From the NCBI GenBank assembly GCA_008638375.1, contig CM018050.1:25036216-25100215 (forward strand): a DNA stretch of 64,000 nt, read 5' to 3'. The notes beneath the pieces were generated by a model. It saw nothing but the letters and a program-made list of their open reading frames with translations, searched no databases and was not told the DNA's origin. Below are positions 50,301 through 62,299 of this stretch, in pieces. The stretch's first letter is position 1; each line of letters starts with the position of its first letter. Source of the DNA: Nyssa sinensis (lineage: Eukaryota; Streptophyta; Magnoliopsida; Cornales; Nyssaceae). Made by a program: the position numbers and the translations under genes.

Positions 50301-53203
50301 CATACAATGTCTTCTGTTACAAGGATGAGCTCCTTGAATACCTACCCAATTTATGGGCTTAAAAGTTAACAGTTTGTTTCTTTCTTCCGTCTTTTTCTTT
50401 TTTCAAATTTTAATAATAAAAAAAATCTATTTGACCAAATGAGTTTCATATACAGATATAGATAAATAACCTTTCTTTTCATTTGCAAGAAATTTTGCTA
50501 TTGAAACCACCCAATTACTCATCACAAATTGGAATTCTGACCTATTTTCTCATGAAATGTAATTATATGGAGTAAGAAAGATGCATTTTGATCAAACAAT
50601 CTCTCTTCGTTGCAAGCACCCAAGAAAAATCATCAGAACTAGAAAGTCTGAACTACTTTCTCTTGACTACAGTCACAATGTTGTCACACAAAGTAACTCT
50701 GCTTGTTGATACCATATGAAAATTAGTTGCAGCCATTCATGCTATAAGCAACTATTGGGCTAATATCAAATTAAAGTACCTCTTCAACTGCCTTCTCTTT
50801 CAGGCGGTCAGAGTACTTCAATGCCTTGATTTCTGCATGTGCATCTCCCAATTCCCTATCTTTATCTGCAAGTGAAGGATAAACAATAAAAATTCAATTA
50901 GAGTCCTGGACTAATTCTACTCTATATTTGACATCAAAGAAAACTTAAGGGGATATCATTGAATGTCAACATTGATGGGTATAAAAGAGCTACTCCAAAT
51001 TATTTCTTTTGAGAGAAATGAGCCTTAAGATTGTACTTATCTTGTATTGACAGGAAATTGAATATGTGGAGGTACTTGACGAATGAACTATGCCCACCAA
51101 GCCTTTCTCATAGCTTGAAACATCACTTTATAGTGATTGGCTACTAACATGGGCACCCCTACAATGCAAACTCGGACACTCTCTTAACTCCTAGGGCAAT
51201 TGGTAGTATTACCATGTGCGATAATGTACAAAACAAGGTTATTTCATTCGGAAGCCAATCTGCATCAAACTCTATGCCATCCTGCACATCCATGAGGAGC
51301 GACTTTAACACCATAACCAAGATGGGAAAAGTCTAGCACCTCGAGGTTGCAAGTTTGAGTCCCGGCTTAACTGACTTGTGGTTCATGAGGGTGGGGTAGC
51401 ACATATGGAGTTTGTCTTGTAACCATGCACAAATGGCTTATGGTTGGAAGAATTCTTCATTACCAAAAAAAAAAAAATCCTGAAAAGCTATAGAATATTT
51501 AATTCCCAAAATCCCAAAAAGAACAAGCTACATGCAAATCAAAACAAAGCTTTAGCTTTGTGCATTGAGTTTTGATCTACATACATGGACTTGTCATTGT
51601 GTGTGAAGGACTCATGTCGGGCACAAGCTGCACAACACAAATGGATATAGGTATGGGACATGTGTTCAAGACATTTACTGCTGAAACCTTCCCTGGCAGG
51701 ACTGCCCAAAGTCACACATATCTTGCTCACTCTGTCACTCAAAGTCAAAGGATACTTCAAAAGGGCCATGTTGCACGGAAATTTCATTTGACCATAAGTT
51801 AATGATAAGCCATGGTGATAAACTGATAATTTAGTACATAAAAAAATAATAATGAACTGATAATCTAGTGCCATCGCCGTATCCTAAAATTTAAGGGTTA
51901 GATGATTTGACACCTAGGGACACCCACACCCGCGTGCGGACCTAATCTCATCTAACATTGGATTTGAGAATTGGGATTTATGATACACTATTTCTGATTT
52001 AGAGGGTAAAGCTGAGATATTGCAGGTAGAATTCAAGGAGAAAAAATTGTAGATACAGTTCTTCAAATGTCCCAATTGACTCCAGTTTCAAATATCTCCA
52101 AATATATGGCAATTTTCCAAGCTAGATTTTTTGGTATTTCCACATGGAGTACTTGACCAGGTTAAAACATCTCCATGATCTATAAAGATATTAGATCAAA
52201 ATTTAATTAGATTTGAAGGGGGAACTCAATAGGTACTGGAAAAGGGATAACCTAAGGAATGAAATAGAATTGCCTACAGTACTTACTCAAAAAAATAAAT
52301 AAATAATAGAACTACCTGACGCGAAATGGCACTCCAGTCACCCATTTTTTAGGTGCATTTTCCAATCAAAATGGGAGCATCCATTCGGTTTAGTCCACTC
52401 ATGCAGAAATACCCACTATATAGGCACCATTTGTTTCCACCTAAGATATTTTCCAAGAAATTATTTCTAATCCCTCTGAATATTTTTTTTTCAAGAAACC
52501 TATCAAACTTGAAGGAAAAAAAATTTTACACCAGAAACTAACTGAAAAGACATTTCAAAATTTTCCACAAAATTAATGCCAGATATATATAACAAAATAG
52601 AAGTGTTGCATCTCTTATTCTCCCGGTGAAAAATTGGTCAGAACAAACAGAGCCTAAACTTATCCCGCCACCACCAAACACAAATTGCGCTAAAAGTAAC
52701 ATAGCATTTTAGAATAAAGAGAATAACAAGCATAAAATTGGGGTGTGTTTGCGTGCGTATAAATGGTAACTAAAGAAATTAATAGGAAAAAAAAACTTTA
52801 ACACTGCTCCAAATTATCACCCAAAAAAAAAAAAATCCAAATTACTTCCTCAAAGATTTTCCAGGAAAATATAATAAGATTTAAGCATTTATTTTGGTCC
52901 ACACTAGTGCGTAGATTGAGATTTATTTATTATGTCATCAATTACAGGGAAGAAAAAATTTCCGGCTACCCAGGGGGAGAGAAGAGAAAGAAAGAGAGAG
53001 AAATGCGAACCTCGGACTTCGTTTTCAAGGCGATTGAGCTCGACCCGGACTGGATCCGAGCCGTGCAAGAGATTGATGATGTCATCGACATCGGAACCGG
53101 CACGGGAGATGGTGACCGGCTTCTTCCGAGACTTGAACGAAGTCGACTTCAGCGACTCCGAGCTCGGCGCCGCTTCGCCGTTGCTAACGTGAGCGGTCGT
53201 CAT
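43784..53203 (-). CDS. MAP70: Microtubule-associated protein 70 (MAP70 family), 11 exons
   Basis: MAP70 proteins are plant-specific coiled-coil proteins that bind cortical microtubules and help pattern secondary walls, for example in xylem. Exons read by eye: 53011-53203, 50780-50865, 47324-47389, 47053-47223, 46677-46847, 46394-46549, 46139-46285, 45050-45121, 44417-44956, 44104-44291, 43784-43802. Total 1809 bases, in frame, 602 residues, within the family's usual range of about 500-630. Recognisable stretches: LLHGSDPVRVELNRLENEVR (exon 1), AAQFAAEATLRRVHAAQKDD (exon 4), HRQKVAEVEKLTQTVRELEE (exon 6), VANEWKDANDKVMPVKQWLE (exon 7), the Ser-rich ASRRQSLGG and SFDGGSRSLDR region (exon 9), and EVITLRKACHEKDQSL. 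Long heptad-like coiled coils span exons 2-8 and 9-10. Intron 7 uses a GC donor. The last exon adds only RIARNT and is the least certain. Which paralogue (MAP70-1 to -5) is not resolved. Confidence 0.95.
45560..46147. repeat. Diverged tandem duplication in MAP70 intron 7, reaching the exon 7 donor
   Basis: Two diverged copies, about 45560-45785 and 45935-46147, offset by about 372-389 bases. They share CAGAATTATT, CCAAGAAAATAAAATTAA, ARAGATATACA, CATAAYRAMGTGAATT and a final CCTGAAAAAA-like block. In the right copy this block is the true exon 7 end and donor; in the left copy it is an intronic relic. Confidence 0.65.
49713..49811. repeat. Short direct repeat in MAP70 intron 2
   Basis: GCTATCAGTTAATAGTCCTC... 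(26 bp, 49713-49738) recurs with one mismatch at 49786-49811. Confidence 0.7.
51300..51478 (+). mobile_element. tRNA-related SINE-like element in MAP70 intron 1
   Basis: A box-A-like TAACCAAGATGGGAAAAGTC (about 51315-51335) is followed about 20 bases later by a box-B-like GTTTGAGTCCC, and a body of about 105 bases ends in a run of 13 A (51466-51478). This is the layout of a tRNA-derived SINE on the plus strand, antisense to MAP70. Target duplication was not resolved. Confidence 0.5.
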
Positions 53204-53351
53204 TGGAGATCAGCTTCAGTATTTTTGTATGCTCGTACAATGTGTGAACCCCGAAATCCCGAAGGTACAATATAGAGAGAGAAAAAAGAGAGAATCGAAC
53301 CGGAAGTCTGAATAGTAGAGACTAGAGAGGGGCTTTGTCTATGTTTGAGCA

Positions 53352-53361
53352 GTTATATAGG
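53352..53361 (-). promoter_or_regulatory. Probable TATA box of MAP70
   Basis: CTATATAAC on the minus strand lies about 150 bases upstream of the MAP70 ATG (53203), a typical spacing with a 5' UTR near 120 bases. A GA/CT tract at 53419-53434 lies just upstream, common in plant promoters. Confidence 0.5.
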
Positions 53362-54748
53362 GTAGATTAAGCAGGGGTTTAGGCGGGGTTTAAACCAGAC
53401 AGTTAGATTTGTTTAGAGAGAGAGAGAGAGAGAGATTAATTTAAAAATTTTGAAAACCGTGAACAGAGATACATATACCGTGTAATCACTTACACCTCTT
53501 TCAGTCGGACTTCGTTTCCTGATCGAAGACTTTGTCGGTGGGACCCAAGTTCTGTTGATGACCTTTGTGAAATCTAACGGCCAGTTTTGTTTTTGGTCTG
53601 GAATCCCAACGGTCAGAACTCAGTGGTCCCTTAAAGGTCGCTTGAAAATTTACCGTTATAGCGTCGATACATCGCAAGAAAGCAAAGGTCAACATAAAAT
53701 TTATCAACTTTTTCATCAATTCGATCAAAGCCGTCAAAATTTTAAGATCAAAGTTTCTTTTGGGAATCACTTTCTTTTTTTTCCTTTCTTTTATTTTTGT
53801 ATATATGTTAGGGTGCTTTTAATCAAATTTTGAATTTGAGATTTATACAAATTTTGTGATTATTATTTGACTCCGAGTTATCATATATTAATTTAAAATG
53901 ATGCATTAGCATGTGAATTAATATTTTAAAAAATTTAATTCAAAATCTTTTTGATTTGATATTAATATTTATTATTTTTTTAAAAAAAAATTATAATATT
54001 AATATTTAATTGCGATATATCTGTGCTTTTGAACATGCATTAAATTTTAATTTATACCTACCACTTCAATATCTCATGATTTCACCTTCATTTTCAATGA
54101 TTAAAAAAACTCATCGTAACATAAATACGAACTCTATATAATTTAACTATTACTAAATATATACCAAAAAGAAACACCCACAAAGATATTCTCACCAATA
54201 TATGAGATTAATTTATTCTGAAAAATATTTAATTTCTGATTTCTTGAAGAAGAAAAAAAAGGTGACAGAAAAATAATTTTTCTAGTATTTTTTTTTTACA
54301 AGAAATAAAATTAATAATTAATAATTTCTTATACATGATTGGAAATTAAAGAAAAAGAAATTGGCATAAAATATTTAAAAAAATCTCATTTTTCATTTTT
54401 TCCTTCTAATTTTTTATAATAACCAAATATTCTCTGATACTTTTTTTTTCCTCATTAAATCCACGAATTACTTGAAAATGTCATAAAGCACAAGCGATGG
54501 AGTTGCAGGCGCGGGATAAGTAAGGTGTGGTGGATGAGCAGGAGAACAGGGTAGAGAATGAAGATCGAAGAAAGGGAATGCGGAAAGCGAAAGCAAAAAA
54601 GATGGATTGGATGAGTGGTGGGAGAGAGACAAAAGCACATGCGAGTGGGGAAAGCGTAACCACAGCACATGGCTTCAGTTGAGATACTAAGCTATGTTCA
54701 TCCACTTCTTTTCCTTCCACACGCTCCCTTACACGAGTGCCTATTATT

Positions 54749-54766
<18 letters not shown>

Positions 54767-54818
<52 letters not shown>
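54767..54818. repeat. GA microsatellite
   Basis: About 25 uninterrupted GA units, preceded by an AT tract (54752-54766). Other GA tracts of the window: 56683-56715 and 60287-60345. Confidence 0.95.
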
Positions 54819-54820
<2 letters not shown>

Positions 54821-55923
54821 AGAGAATTTGAACTTCAAATCAAATCACAATCGCATCTTTACGTCTTTAGTTACAAACAAAACATCCATTCACATAATAC
54901 ATGGCACATGCACATTGTGTACGGAAAAAAGTTTATTTTTATTTTCATAGGGAGAAAATTTTAAAAGAAATTTTGAAAACTAATGACATAAAAATTAACT
55001 TAAAAATAATCAAACATGTTTTTTAAAATAATTTTTAAGAATGCAAACACAAGTAAATTATAACAAAATAAAGAATAATTTGAAATTGCGAGGAGAAAAT
55101 TTTAAATCACAAATCATCACACATTTCTCTTGATTTTTAAGATTTCTATTGTAACTCTCTGCCTGTCAAACACGGCCTAAATATAAGAGCAATAATTTAA
55201 ATTAGATATTTAAGCACCTATCTTCCATCGCTCTTAATGAAATAGTCATGTAGATTTTAAACAAAATAAGACACAAAAACAGTATTGAAAAAGAGTTTTC
55301 TTTCTCTTCTCTAACCAGCCCCACTTGCGTTAATTTTTTTCTAAAAGACCCTTACATGTTACTCTAATTTTTATATATATAGGCTTTTTGGCTATACTGT
55401 GTTTTATTTTTTATATGTTTTGCATTATTTTTCTTAAATGCTTTGCATCATCCGACTAATTAATCATAATGCAATTTAGAGTTTTGAGGACTGGTATGCA
55501 AGGCATGGCTAAACTTCTCATGTTCATTTCTAGTTTAAACCAGCAACTAATCAAGTTAGATTGCACTTATGGTGGGCATCAATTTTTTTTTTTTTTTTTT
55601 TTAACTTTATGACTGTCACTCCATGAAAAGTGTGAGCTTTCAACACCAGTTCGTCATATAGTTGCATCCCAAACCCAACACAAAAAACTAGCAGATTATC
55701 GCGGATTAAGAAAGTGCAGATCAATGAATAATAGGAAGGTTCACCAGTCCTAGACTAGTGCTAGAAGTTGGCAGATTCCAAGTCTCCAAAACAGCAGGAG
55801 GTACTAGAGCAATGTTGCTCATATGGGAGAATAAAAGAGAGTTCTGGTGCAAAGGTCACACCGTGTTACTGCTGCTCATATTTGAAAATGTTTAAATCTA
55901 AGTAGCAGTAGCAATGGACCTTC

Positions 55924-55962
55924 TTTTTTTTTTTTTTTTTGGGGGGGGGGGGGGGGGGACGG
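55924..55962. repeat. Poly-T followed by poly-G tract
   Basis: About 17 T are followed directly by about 18 G, then ACGGGGG. The G run can form a G-quadruplex. A similar T-run/G-run junction occurs at 60853-60888. Confidence 0.9.
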
Positions 55963-56228
55963 GGGCTCATATGGGCTCACATAGTTGAAAGCTTGAGCAC
56001 TGAGTGAGGTACAAGGCTAAAAGCTTTCCCCAAAATCCCCACAACCTCCAATTTTAGGTATATGTGAGCTACATGGTTTCTCTAATGGCGTTGCCGGTGT
56101 CCCAAACTTCCCACTTTTACACACTTCGACAGCTATCCGTTGTCAAACTGTTACTAAAAAATGCCGTGGGATCCTCAATCCATGAGATAGTTGTGTGTCA
56201 ACTGACATTTTGAAACTTAATGTGAAAT

Positions 56229-56488
56229 GAGTAATGATATTCTTATCGTAACATTTTATCAAATTTCATTACCAGCTGATGTAGCTATAGTGTTAATGAA
56301 TGCAGCCTCTAAGCATATACAGGTGCTAATTAATTCAGCTTCTTGGACTCATCTGACATAACTCACCTGACATAACTAGCATCAACATGCTTCATTAACT
56401 AGCACCAAGAAACTGAACTCACTAATAACCAAATAACATCAATGGATAAAAAATTTGATAAAATGTTACGGTAATGATAACATTACTC
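56229..56488. mobile_element. Mutator-type MITE, 260 bp
   Basis: Terminal inverted repeats of about 45 bases: left GAGTAATGATATTCTTATCG, right (inverted) GAGTAATGTTATCATTACCG, both continuing with GTAACATTTTATCAAATTT. The flanks are a perfect 9-bp duplication ATGTGAAAT (56220-56228 and 56489-56497), the length made by Mutator-like transposases. No coding sequence, so non-autonomous. Confidence 0.9.
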
Positions 56489-56497
56489 ATGTGAAAT

Positions 56498-56681
56498 TGG
56501 GTCAGTCACCATGCTTTTCAAAGGCAAGCCACCATACTTTTCAATTATGAATGATCAACAGATGCCACATGGCAGCTTCTACAACATAATCAAGGGGACG
56601 TGCAATACAATATCAACATTGGCTACAGATCGGGCATATGCTTCAAGTAACAACATAGACAGTTGGCAGAAGCAAGCACTA

Positions 56682-56719
<38 letters not shown>

Positions 56720-58480
56720 ACAATAGCAACTTCATTGAGCAAAACAGGAGAATGGAAAGGAGTAATCTTCCTTAGAAAGGAAGAAGCAACCAAAAAGTAA
56801 AACAAGTGCAATCATAACAGGCTGCCTTAACCGCCAGCCAAACCAACCAAGCTCCAAAACATCACAAGGTTGTATCCAGGACTACTACTTGTCTACAAAG
56901 AAATAGAGCTCCCCCTGTTTGGATAAAGAGTCCACTTTGAAATGACATGTAACCGATTTCACTTATTAAATGCCAAATTTCCAAAATCCCTGAGAAACCC
57001 CTTTCGCCCAGGAAATGATAAGTGAGGACATCTCTCTCTACCACGAAGGCTTTAAAATCATGCAACCAATCTCCCATGAAATCACCACTCTGCCACCAGT
57101 CGCTAGGCTGGGTGACATGGTCATGCTCCTGCTGCTGCCCCCACCAATGAGGTGTTGCCAGTGGGGTCCACACCAAGTTTTCAGGTGCTCCAGCAGCAAT
57201 TGATGCACAAGCAGCAACTCCCAGTTCCAGTGGGTTAAGTGTCCCAGCAGGAAGCTCAGAAGGCCTCAGTGGCCACAGAGTTTATCTACCTAAGAGACCT
57301 TCTCTCCTTGACCTTTCATTTTAGTAGCATGAACGAGACCACTCTCAATTTGTAGAGGGTGGCTTGGACTTGATTCAATTCAAACAATTCTGTGCTACAC
57401 ATTTTCATGGAAGACAAAAAATGGCACTATTTTTATTTCCATGTAGAATCCAGGTACATGCCCCAAAGTTTTCACCATTTGCAAATCATAGCCTTGCTAA
57501 TCAAATTTACTCATATCAACATAGACAGAGCAACATTACATGAAGAACTAGTATTGCAGTCCCTCGGTCAATATTATTTCAACAAGACACAACCACAGTT
57601 ATGTCCTGCAGCTCTTCATGGAGTATTTCACAATTTCTCAACAAAATATATGACTCATAGTCAACAAAATCAATCAGTAGACTTTTTTAATTTACGAGTA
57701 CAAGATTGAGTTGTAGACATGCACATTTATCAAACAACCTGTTGTAAATAGGGCTAACCTTGGCAACCGTTCTATGATGATTCAGATCCCGTCACTAAAG
57801 CAGCTTCACATTCTTGATGATGACGTTCTCTCTAGAGCAAGTCCAATATCAGCAAATAAACATAAAGAAATAGAAATTAATTATAAAGCACAGACACAAT
57901 ATCAATCAATACACATAAAAATATGCAAAACCATTTTCAGCCAGTTTCGGTAGATACTGTACATTACCCCAGTTACCAAAACTGCTGTTACTTCTTTTTA
58001 CAGTTAACAATTCCAGTTTTCCAAGTGCCTACCCAAAAAGAAATCTGGAATCTTCTCCATCAACCACCAACTTATAAGCTAATTTAATGATTTTGCCCAA
58101 GTCGACTAGAATGCCGATGGTTGATAAGTTGAGAATGAATCTATAACATCAAAAAGGTCAGGTCAGGTAAACCACCATGTATCCAAATGGGAATGTGCTG
58201 CATAAACTCAGAATGGTCTAGCTAAAAATTTTGGCTAAAAATGTCATTCAATGGCACCAAAAAACGGAGGCATTCCCATGTACACGAGAAGAATACATGT
58301 TTTCAACCATACTTTATATGCATATCACTTAAAAACTCTCTCTCTCTCTATATATATATATATAAAAAACCACTATCTATAAAAACTTTGTACAATTCAC
58401 AAGTATAATGTGTTAGACAAAATCCCCTTCAACTCATTCTCCGGCCGCTTCAACCCTTCAAAAACCCTACTACTCCACTC
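56498..58480. other. Stretch with one unassigned open frame
   Basis: A minus-strand frame open from about 57285 to 56862 (about 140 codons) contains PSELPAGTLNPLELGVAA and WTPLATPHWWGQQQEHDH, less AT-rich than its surroundings. I do not recognise it; it could be an exon or a gene relic. The plus-strand 105-codon frame at 57392-57709 has the composition of chance sequence. A GA tract is at 56683-56715. Confidence 0.3.
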
Positions 58481-59090
58481 TCACCACACACACACCACAT
58501 GAGATGTAATAGGGTTGTCCCAAACCACATCTCCATGCGCTTTTCCATTACCTAAACAAGTAACCCAAACAATCCCAAAAGACAACAACAGCAATCCCCA
58601 CAAATCATATACCATATACCAACAGGGATATAAAAACAAGTGGCTCACCAACTCCTCCTCTGAACAAAACATATAGCAACGTTTCGCAAAATAGAATCCT
58701 CCTCTCTTCAAGTTGTCAACTGTAAAATAACAATGAGCACCACTGACCATGCAAAATAAAAAAAATTCACCTTCAAGGGGGGGTTTGTTTTTCATATATT
58801 CTTGGATGAAAACATATTCTCCCTCCCTCCTGTGAGCACCACATAATATGAGCAGACCAAATACCTCCTCCCTTCTCTGCTCTCCAACTTACTCTATCGT
58901 CCTCGCCAATCCTTGGTTTGTAATCATTTAGAATTCAAAGTGGCCTCCTGAAAGTCTCTCCTGAACCATGTATCCCACACTTACTCCTTTCCCAATATCA
59001 TGATATAGTCCGCCACTGAAGCCTCCTTAGAATCTGATATTCTGAATGAGTCCAGAAATCTATGCTTTAAAACCATATACTATCTATCCT
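58481..59090 (-). pseudogene. LINE polyprotein fragment (zf-RVT region)
   Basis: The minus strand gives, with stops, a run of RVSWRAEKGGGIWS-like sequence, then in frame 58481-58795 FTVDNLKRGGFYFAKRCYMF and CSEEELVSHLFLYPCW. This is the C-terminal zinc-binding reverse-transcriptase domain (zf-RVT, Pfam PF13966) of plant LINEs: NL.RRG, C..C, E...HLF..C, followed by W...F. It is broken by stops upstream and has no catalytic domain in the window. Confidence 0.65.
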
Positions 59091-60281
59091 TATACCATCA
59101 CACTATCTATCATGTCAAATCTGACATTTACCCTTGAACCTATCGCAAACTGTGAACGTATAACAATTTTCTTTTTTGACGTTTAGTTTTTCTAGGAAAC
59201 AAAAGAGCTTGTGAACTTACAATCCCTCAAGGAATTCCAGCCCCCTTCTGTTCCTTAACATCTCAATGAAAGGAAGTCTTTGATTCGGTAAAACTAGGAT
59301 GGGATGACATCACATGACACTTATCACCGAACATATAGTTTTCCTGCAAAAGATGCTAAGAGTAATGATGTATTAATGATTTGAACTTTGAACTAGATCA
59401 GCTTGATAAAGCAGTCCCTCAAACAGGGCATAAATCCACTTTGTTTGGACCCATGAGTAAGAAGGGTAATGGAACATCTAACCAACCCAAACTGTTTGAG
59501 AAGGACACCCCACATCAATTTGTCCATAAGAGTGATATAGAGGATCTAACTTATCAATGACAATTAAAAATGGGAAAGTTTTTGTGCCTGAACTTCTAGC
59601 TTACAAAAGACATGACACTGATATATTTCATGAAGCTGATGGATAATATGCCCAAAACAGAATTCAATCTACTCTTTTTATTTTTGGTGACAGTATATTA
59701 CTTTGTGCATCTTCATTTATTAATTGTTTTACAAAATCAAAATTTGTTGTTCAGCATCCGTATGTGTTCCGTTATGTAAACCTTCAAAGTTAGCTTCAAC
59801 AAAAGCATATAGGCAACTATCAATGCGGGACTGGCAGAAAGGAAACTATTCCTGAATATAGTGACATGAATAGGAGGCTGTTGAGTTTATGGAGCTAGTG
59901 GTGAAAAAATTAGAGGATAACTACACGGAAGTGCAACAACTTCTTAGCAGGTAGCACAATTCTTATCAAATCAACCTTTTTATATCCACTAGCCAACTTT
60001 CCTCTTGTTTATCCAAAGATTCAAAATAAGAAATTAAAAAAAAAAAAAAATTAGTTTCACAATTCTAAAATATAATTTGAGAGAGAAGGAAGTCAAAGGC
60101 AAATTACTCAACACATGGTAGTTCAAAGGAACACAAATTTTCTAGTGTTTGTAACTTCATGTGAATCCTCATATATGTACAACCTTTCTCTTAAACACTA
60201 AAAGCAAATATTGCATGGATTTGACCACACAACTTGTTCAATTTTAAAACAAAAAGCTTAGAACGCCATCCCCCTTTTTTC

Positions 60282-60349
<68 letters not shown>

Positions 60350-60650
60350 AAGAAAAGAACCAAATGTAGGATTCATTGAAAGCAAATGGAAGCACATCTC
60401 TGAAATTCTGTCCACAAAATGTATAATTGTTCTGGTAAAATCACTGATTCTATAGAGTTATGTTCATTTACTCACCAAAAATTTGAATCAAATGGCAGCT
60501 GCAAAAAAATTTTGATTGACATAAACAATCACAAGAAGCTTTCTCTTTCAATTTCAAGACCTTTAATAGAAAATAGAAACAAGCAAACAAATTCTGCATG
60601 TAATGTCTTTTAGGGGGTTCTGATTGCACATGACATTCAATATACATTTT
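59091..60650. other. No gene seen; GA microsatellite
   Basis: AT-rich sequence without a convincing frame. A long GA tract (about 29 units) occupies 60287-60345. Confidence 0.45.
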
Positions 60651-60849
60651 AACAATGTTATGGCCATTGATTTTCAAATATTAGACACGAAGTAGAGAGA
60701 AATCAGAGCAAAATGGGTAAATGAAAATAAACAAAGAATTTATTTTATTTAACAATGTTATGGCCATTGATTTTCAAATATTAGACACGAGTAGAGAGAA
60801 ATCAGAGCAAAATGAGTAAATGAAAATAAACAAAGAATTTATTTTATTT
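60651..60849. repeat. Tandem duplication, 100-bp unit, two copies
   Basis: 60651-60750 and 60751-60849, each starting AACAATGTTATGGCCATTGA. They differ by one G/A and a one-base deletion, so the event is recent. The next three bases begin a third copy. Confidence 0.95.
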
Positions 60850-61084
60850 AACTTTTTTTTTTTGGGGGGGGGGGGGGGAGAGGGGGGGAAGAGAGAGAGA
60901 GAGAGGTCCAAAATAATCAAATACCATAGGAGAAGAAGAATAGAAGTGGAGAATGAATATTTAAGCAAAGACAGACTTCTATTGTTTTCTTTAATAGTGC
61001 CTATTTACAGTAATGCTTGTTTACAGTTACCACTGCAAAATGTTTTGAAGTTACAAATATATATATATATATATATATAAAGAA

Positions 61085-61560
61085 AATCATACATGCAACG
61101 AGAGGATATAGGCTAGCTAATAGACGTATGTGTAGAGGTGGGACAATCGACCAGCCCTTTCTTCATTGCCCCTTTGCAAGGGAGGTGTGGTGTTGTCTTT
61201 TTTCACTTTTTAGATGCTCATGGGTTATGCCAGCATCGACGAGGACTTCCTAAGTGGGTGGCACGATAGTCGTGTTGCGAGGAATGTGAGGAAGGTATGG
61301 AGGCTAGGTCCATATACCTATTTGGTGTTTATGGAGGAAAAGAAATAGAAGAATTTTTTAAGAAGAGGAATTAATGCCTAGTATATTTACAGAGAGTTAA
61401 AAATGTTTTACGTCTGAGTTCAAGCGTTGTACCCTTGGTATGTAGATTCTATGAAGCCTTATTGGGGGGATTGAGACCATAATGTTTTAGTCTCCCCTAT
61501 TTTTGTAAATGGGCCATCCCCTATGGCGGTTTTGGTTATAATAGTATAATGTTTACATAT
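61085..61560 (+). pseudogene. LINE 3' end fragment (zf-RVT and tail)
   Basis: Frame 61017-61253 reads RGYRLANRRMCRGG then FLHCPFAREVWCCLFSLF, the zinc-binding end of a LINE reverse transcriptase (HCPFAREVW is a common plant LINE phrase). After a frame change come LGPICLFGVYG and further LINE-like sequence to about 61500. The 58481-59090 fragment on the other strand is the same domain of a different copy. Confidence 0.75.
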
Positions 61561-62100
61561 CAAAAACTAGAAAGTATATTGTACCGGAAAAATACTCAAA
61601 AGTCAAAACCATGTGAAACACACAAAGCTCTACAATATGCACCAAAATAATTGCCAAGACGAAATAAAAAAGGATTTCTTTTACCCTTTTGGGTTCAAAA
61701 AGAAACATTTTGGCTGAAACAAAAAGAAATTACTAAACCTTGCTGGAAGAGATGTTGGTTATGGTGGTGATGCTATGAATGGGAGTGGTGGTTAGGGTTG
61801 GAAGGGTGGCGATGGTGGTGGTGGTGGTGGTGGTAGAGATGCGGGTAGTGGTGTTGGGCCTGCAACAATTTGTTCAAGCTTGCTAAAATCACAGCATCAT
61901 ATTACACTAGCTAACCCAAAGTAAGCCGTTTCAAGCTCTCCATTTTGCCAAAAGGAGCACAATTTGAGTCCCCACAGACCCCATATTTAACCCAATTGAA
62001 AATGGTAACGTTCAGGCTAGGCTTCCAAACAAACCAACCTATTTTTCATTTTTATTTTAAGATAATTACATTTTAAATGTACTAAAAAAACATTGTCTTT
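61561..62100. other. Spacer with GGT-repeat minisatellite
   Basis: A GGTGGT-rich stretch (about 61755-61850) lies in otherwise unremarkable DNA; no gene seen. Confidence 0.4.
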
Positions 62101-62103
62101 TTT

Positions 62104-62299
62104 TTTTTTTTATAAGTAAATATTTCGTTGGAAGAATCCCAAGGGAGGCGAACCCATATACAAAAAAGGAGAGCTCCAAGTTATAGCTTACAACTATCCA
62201 AAAACTCTACGAAAGTATCTATACAATGTGGAAAAGAAAAAGCCACCCAAAAATATGAGTCTCTCAAAAACAACTCTTTGCAAGAATATGATTTGTTTG
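62104..62299 (-). mobile_element. Probable LINE 3' terminus, reverse orientation
   Basis: On the minus strand the stretch ends TTGTATATGGGTTCGCCTCC, then CTTGGGATTCTTCC, AATATTTACTTAT and a run of A (plus-strand T run 62098-62113). This ATTTACTTAT-polyA ending is common to L1-type LINEs of many woody plants (recalled). It abuts the end of the PMD gene at 62300. Confidence 0.5.

Larger units (their letters stand above)
53440..56219. other. Region upstream of MAP70, no gene seen
   Basis: AT-rich, with low-complexity tracts: GA repeat 54767-54818, poly-T 55581-55602, poly-T/poly-G 55924-55962. Minus-strand frames at 54455-54720 overlap each other in three frames and lack any recognisable motif, so they are not called. 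Confidence 0.45.

Noticed and set aside
53555..53833. Plus- and minus-strand frames upstream of MAP70
   Set aside because: Short, overlapping on both strands and in the presumed promoter region; no supporting motif.
54455..54720. Three overlapping minus-strand frames (66-79 codons)
   Set aside because: Three frames open at once reflects base composition; no splice context, motif or family resemblance.
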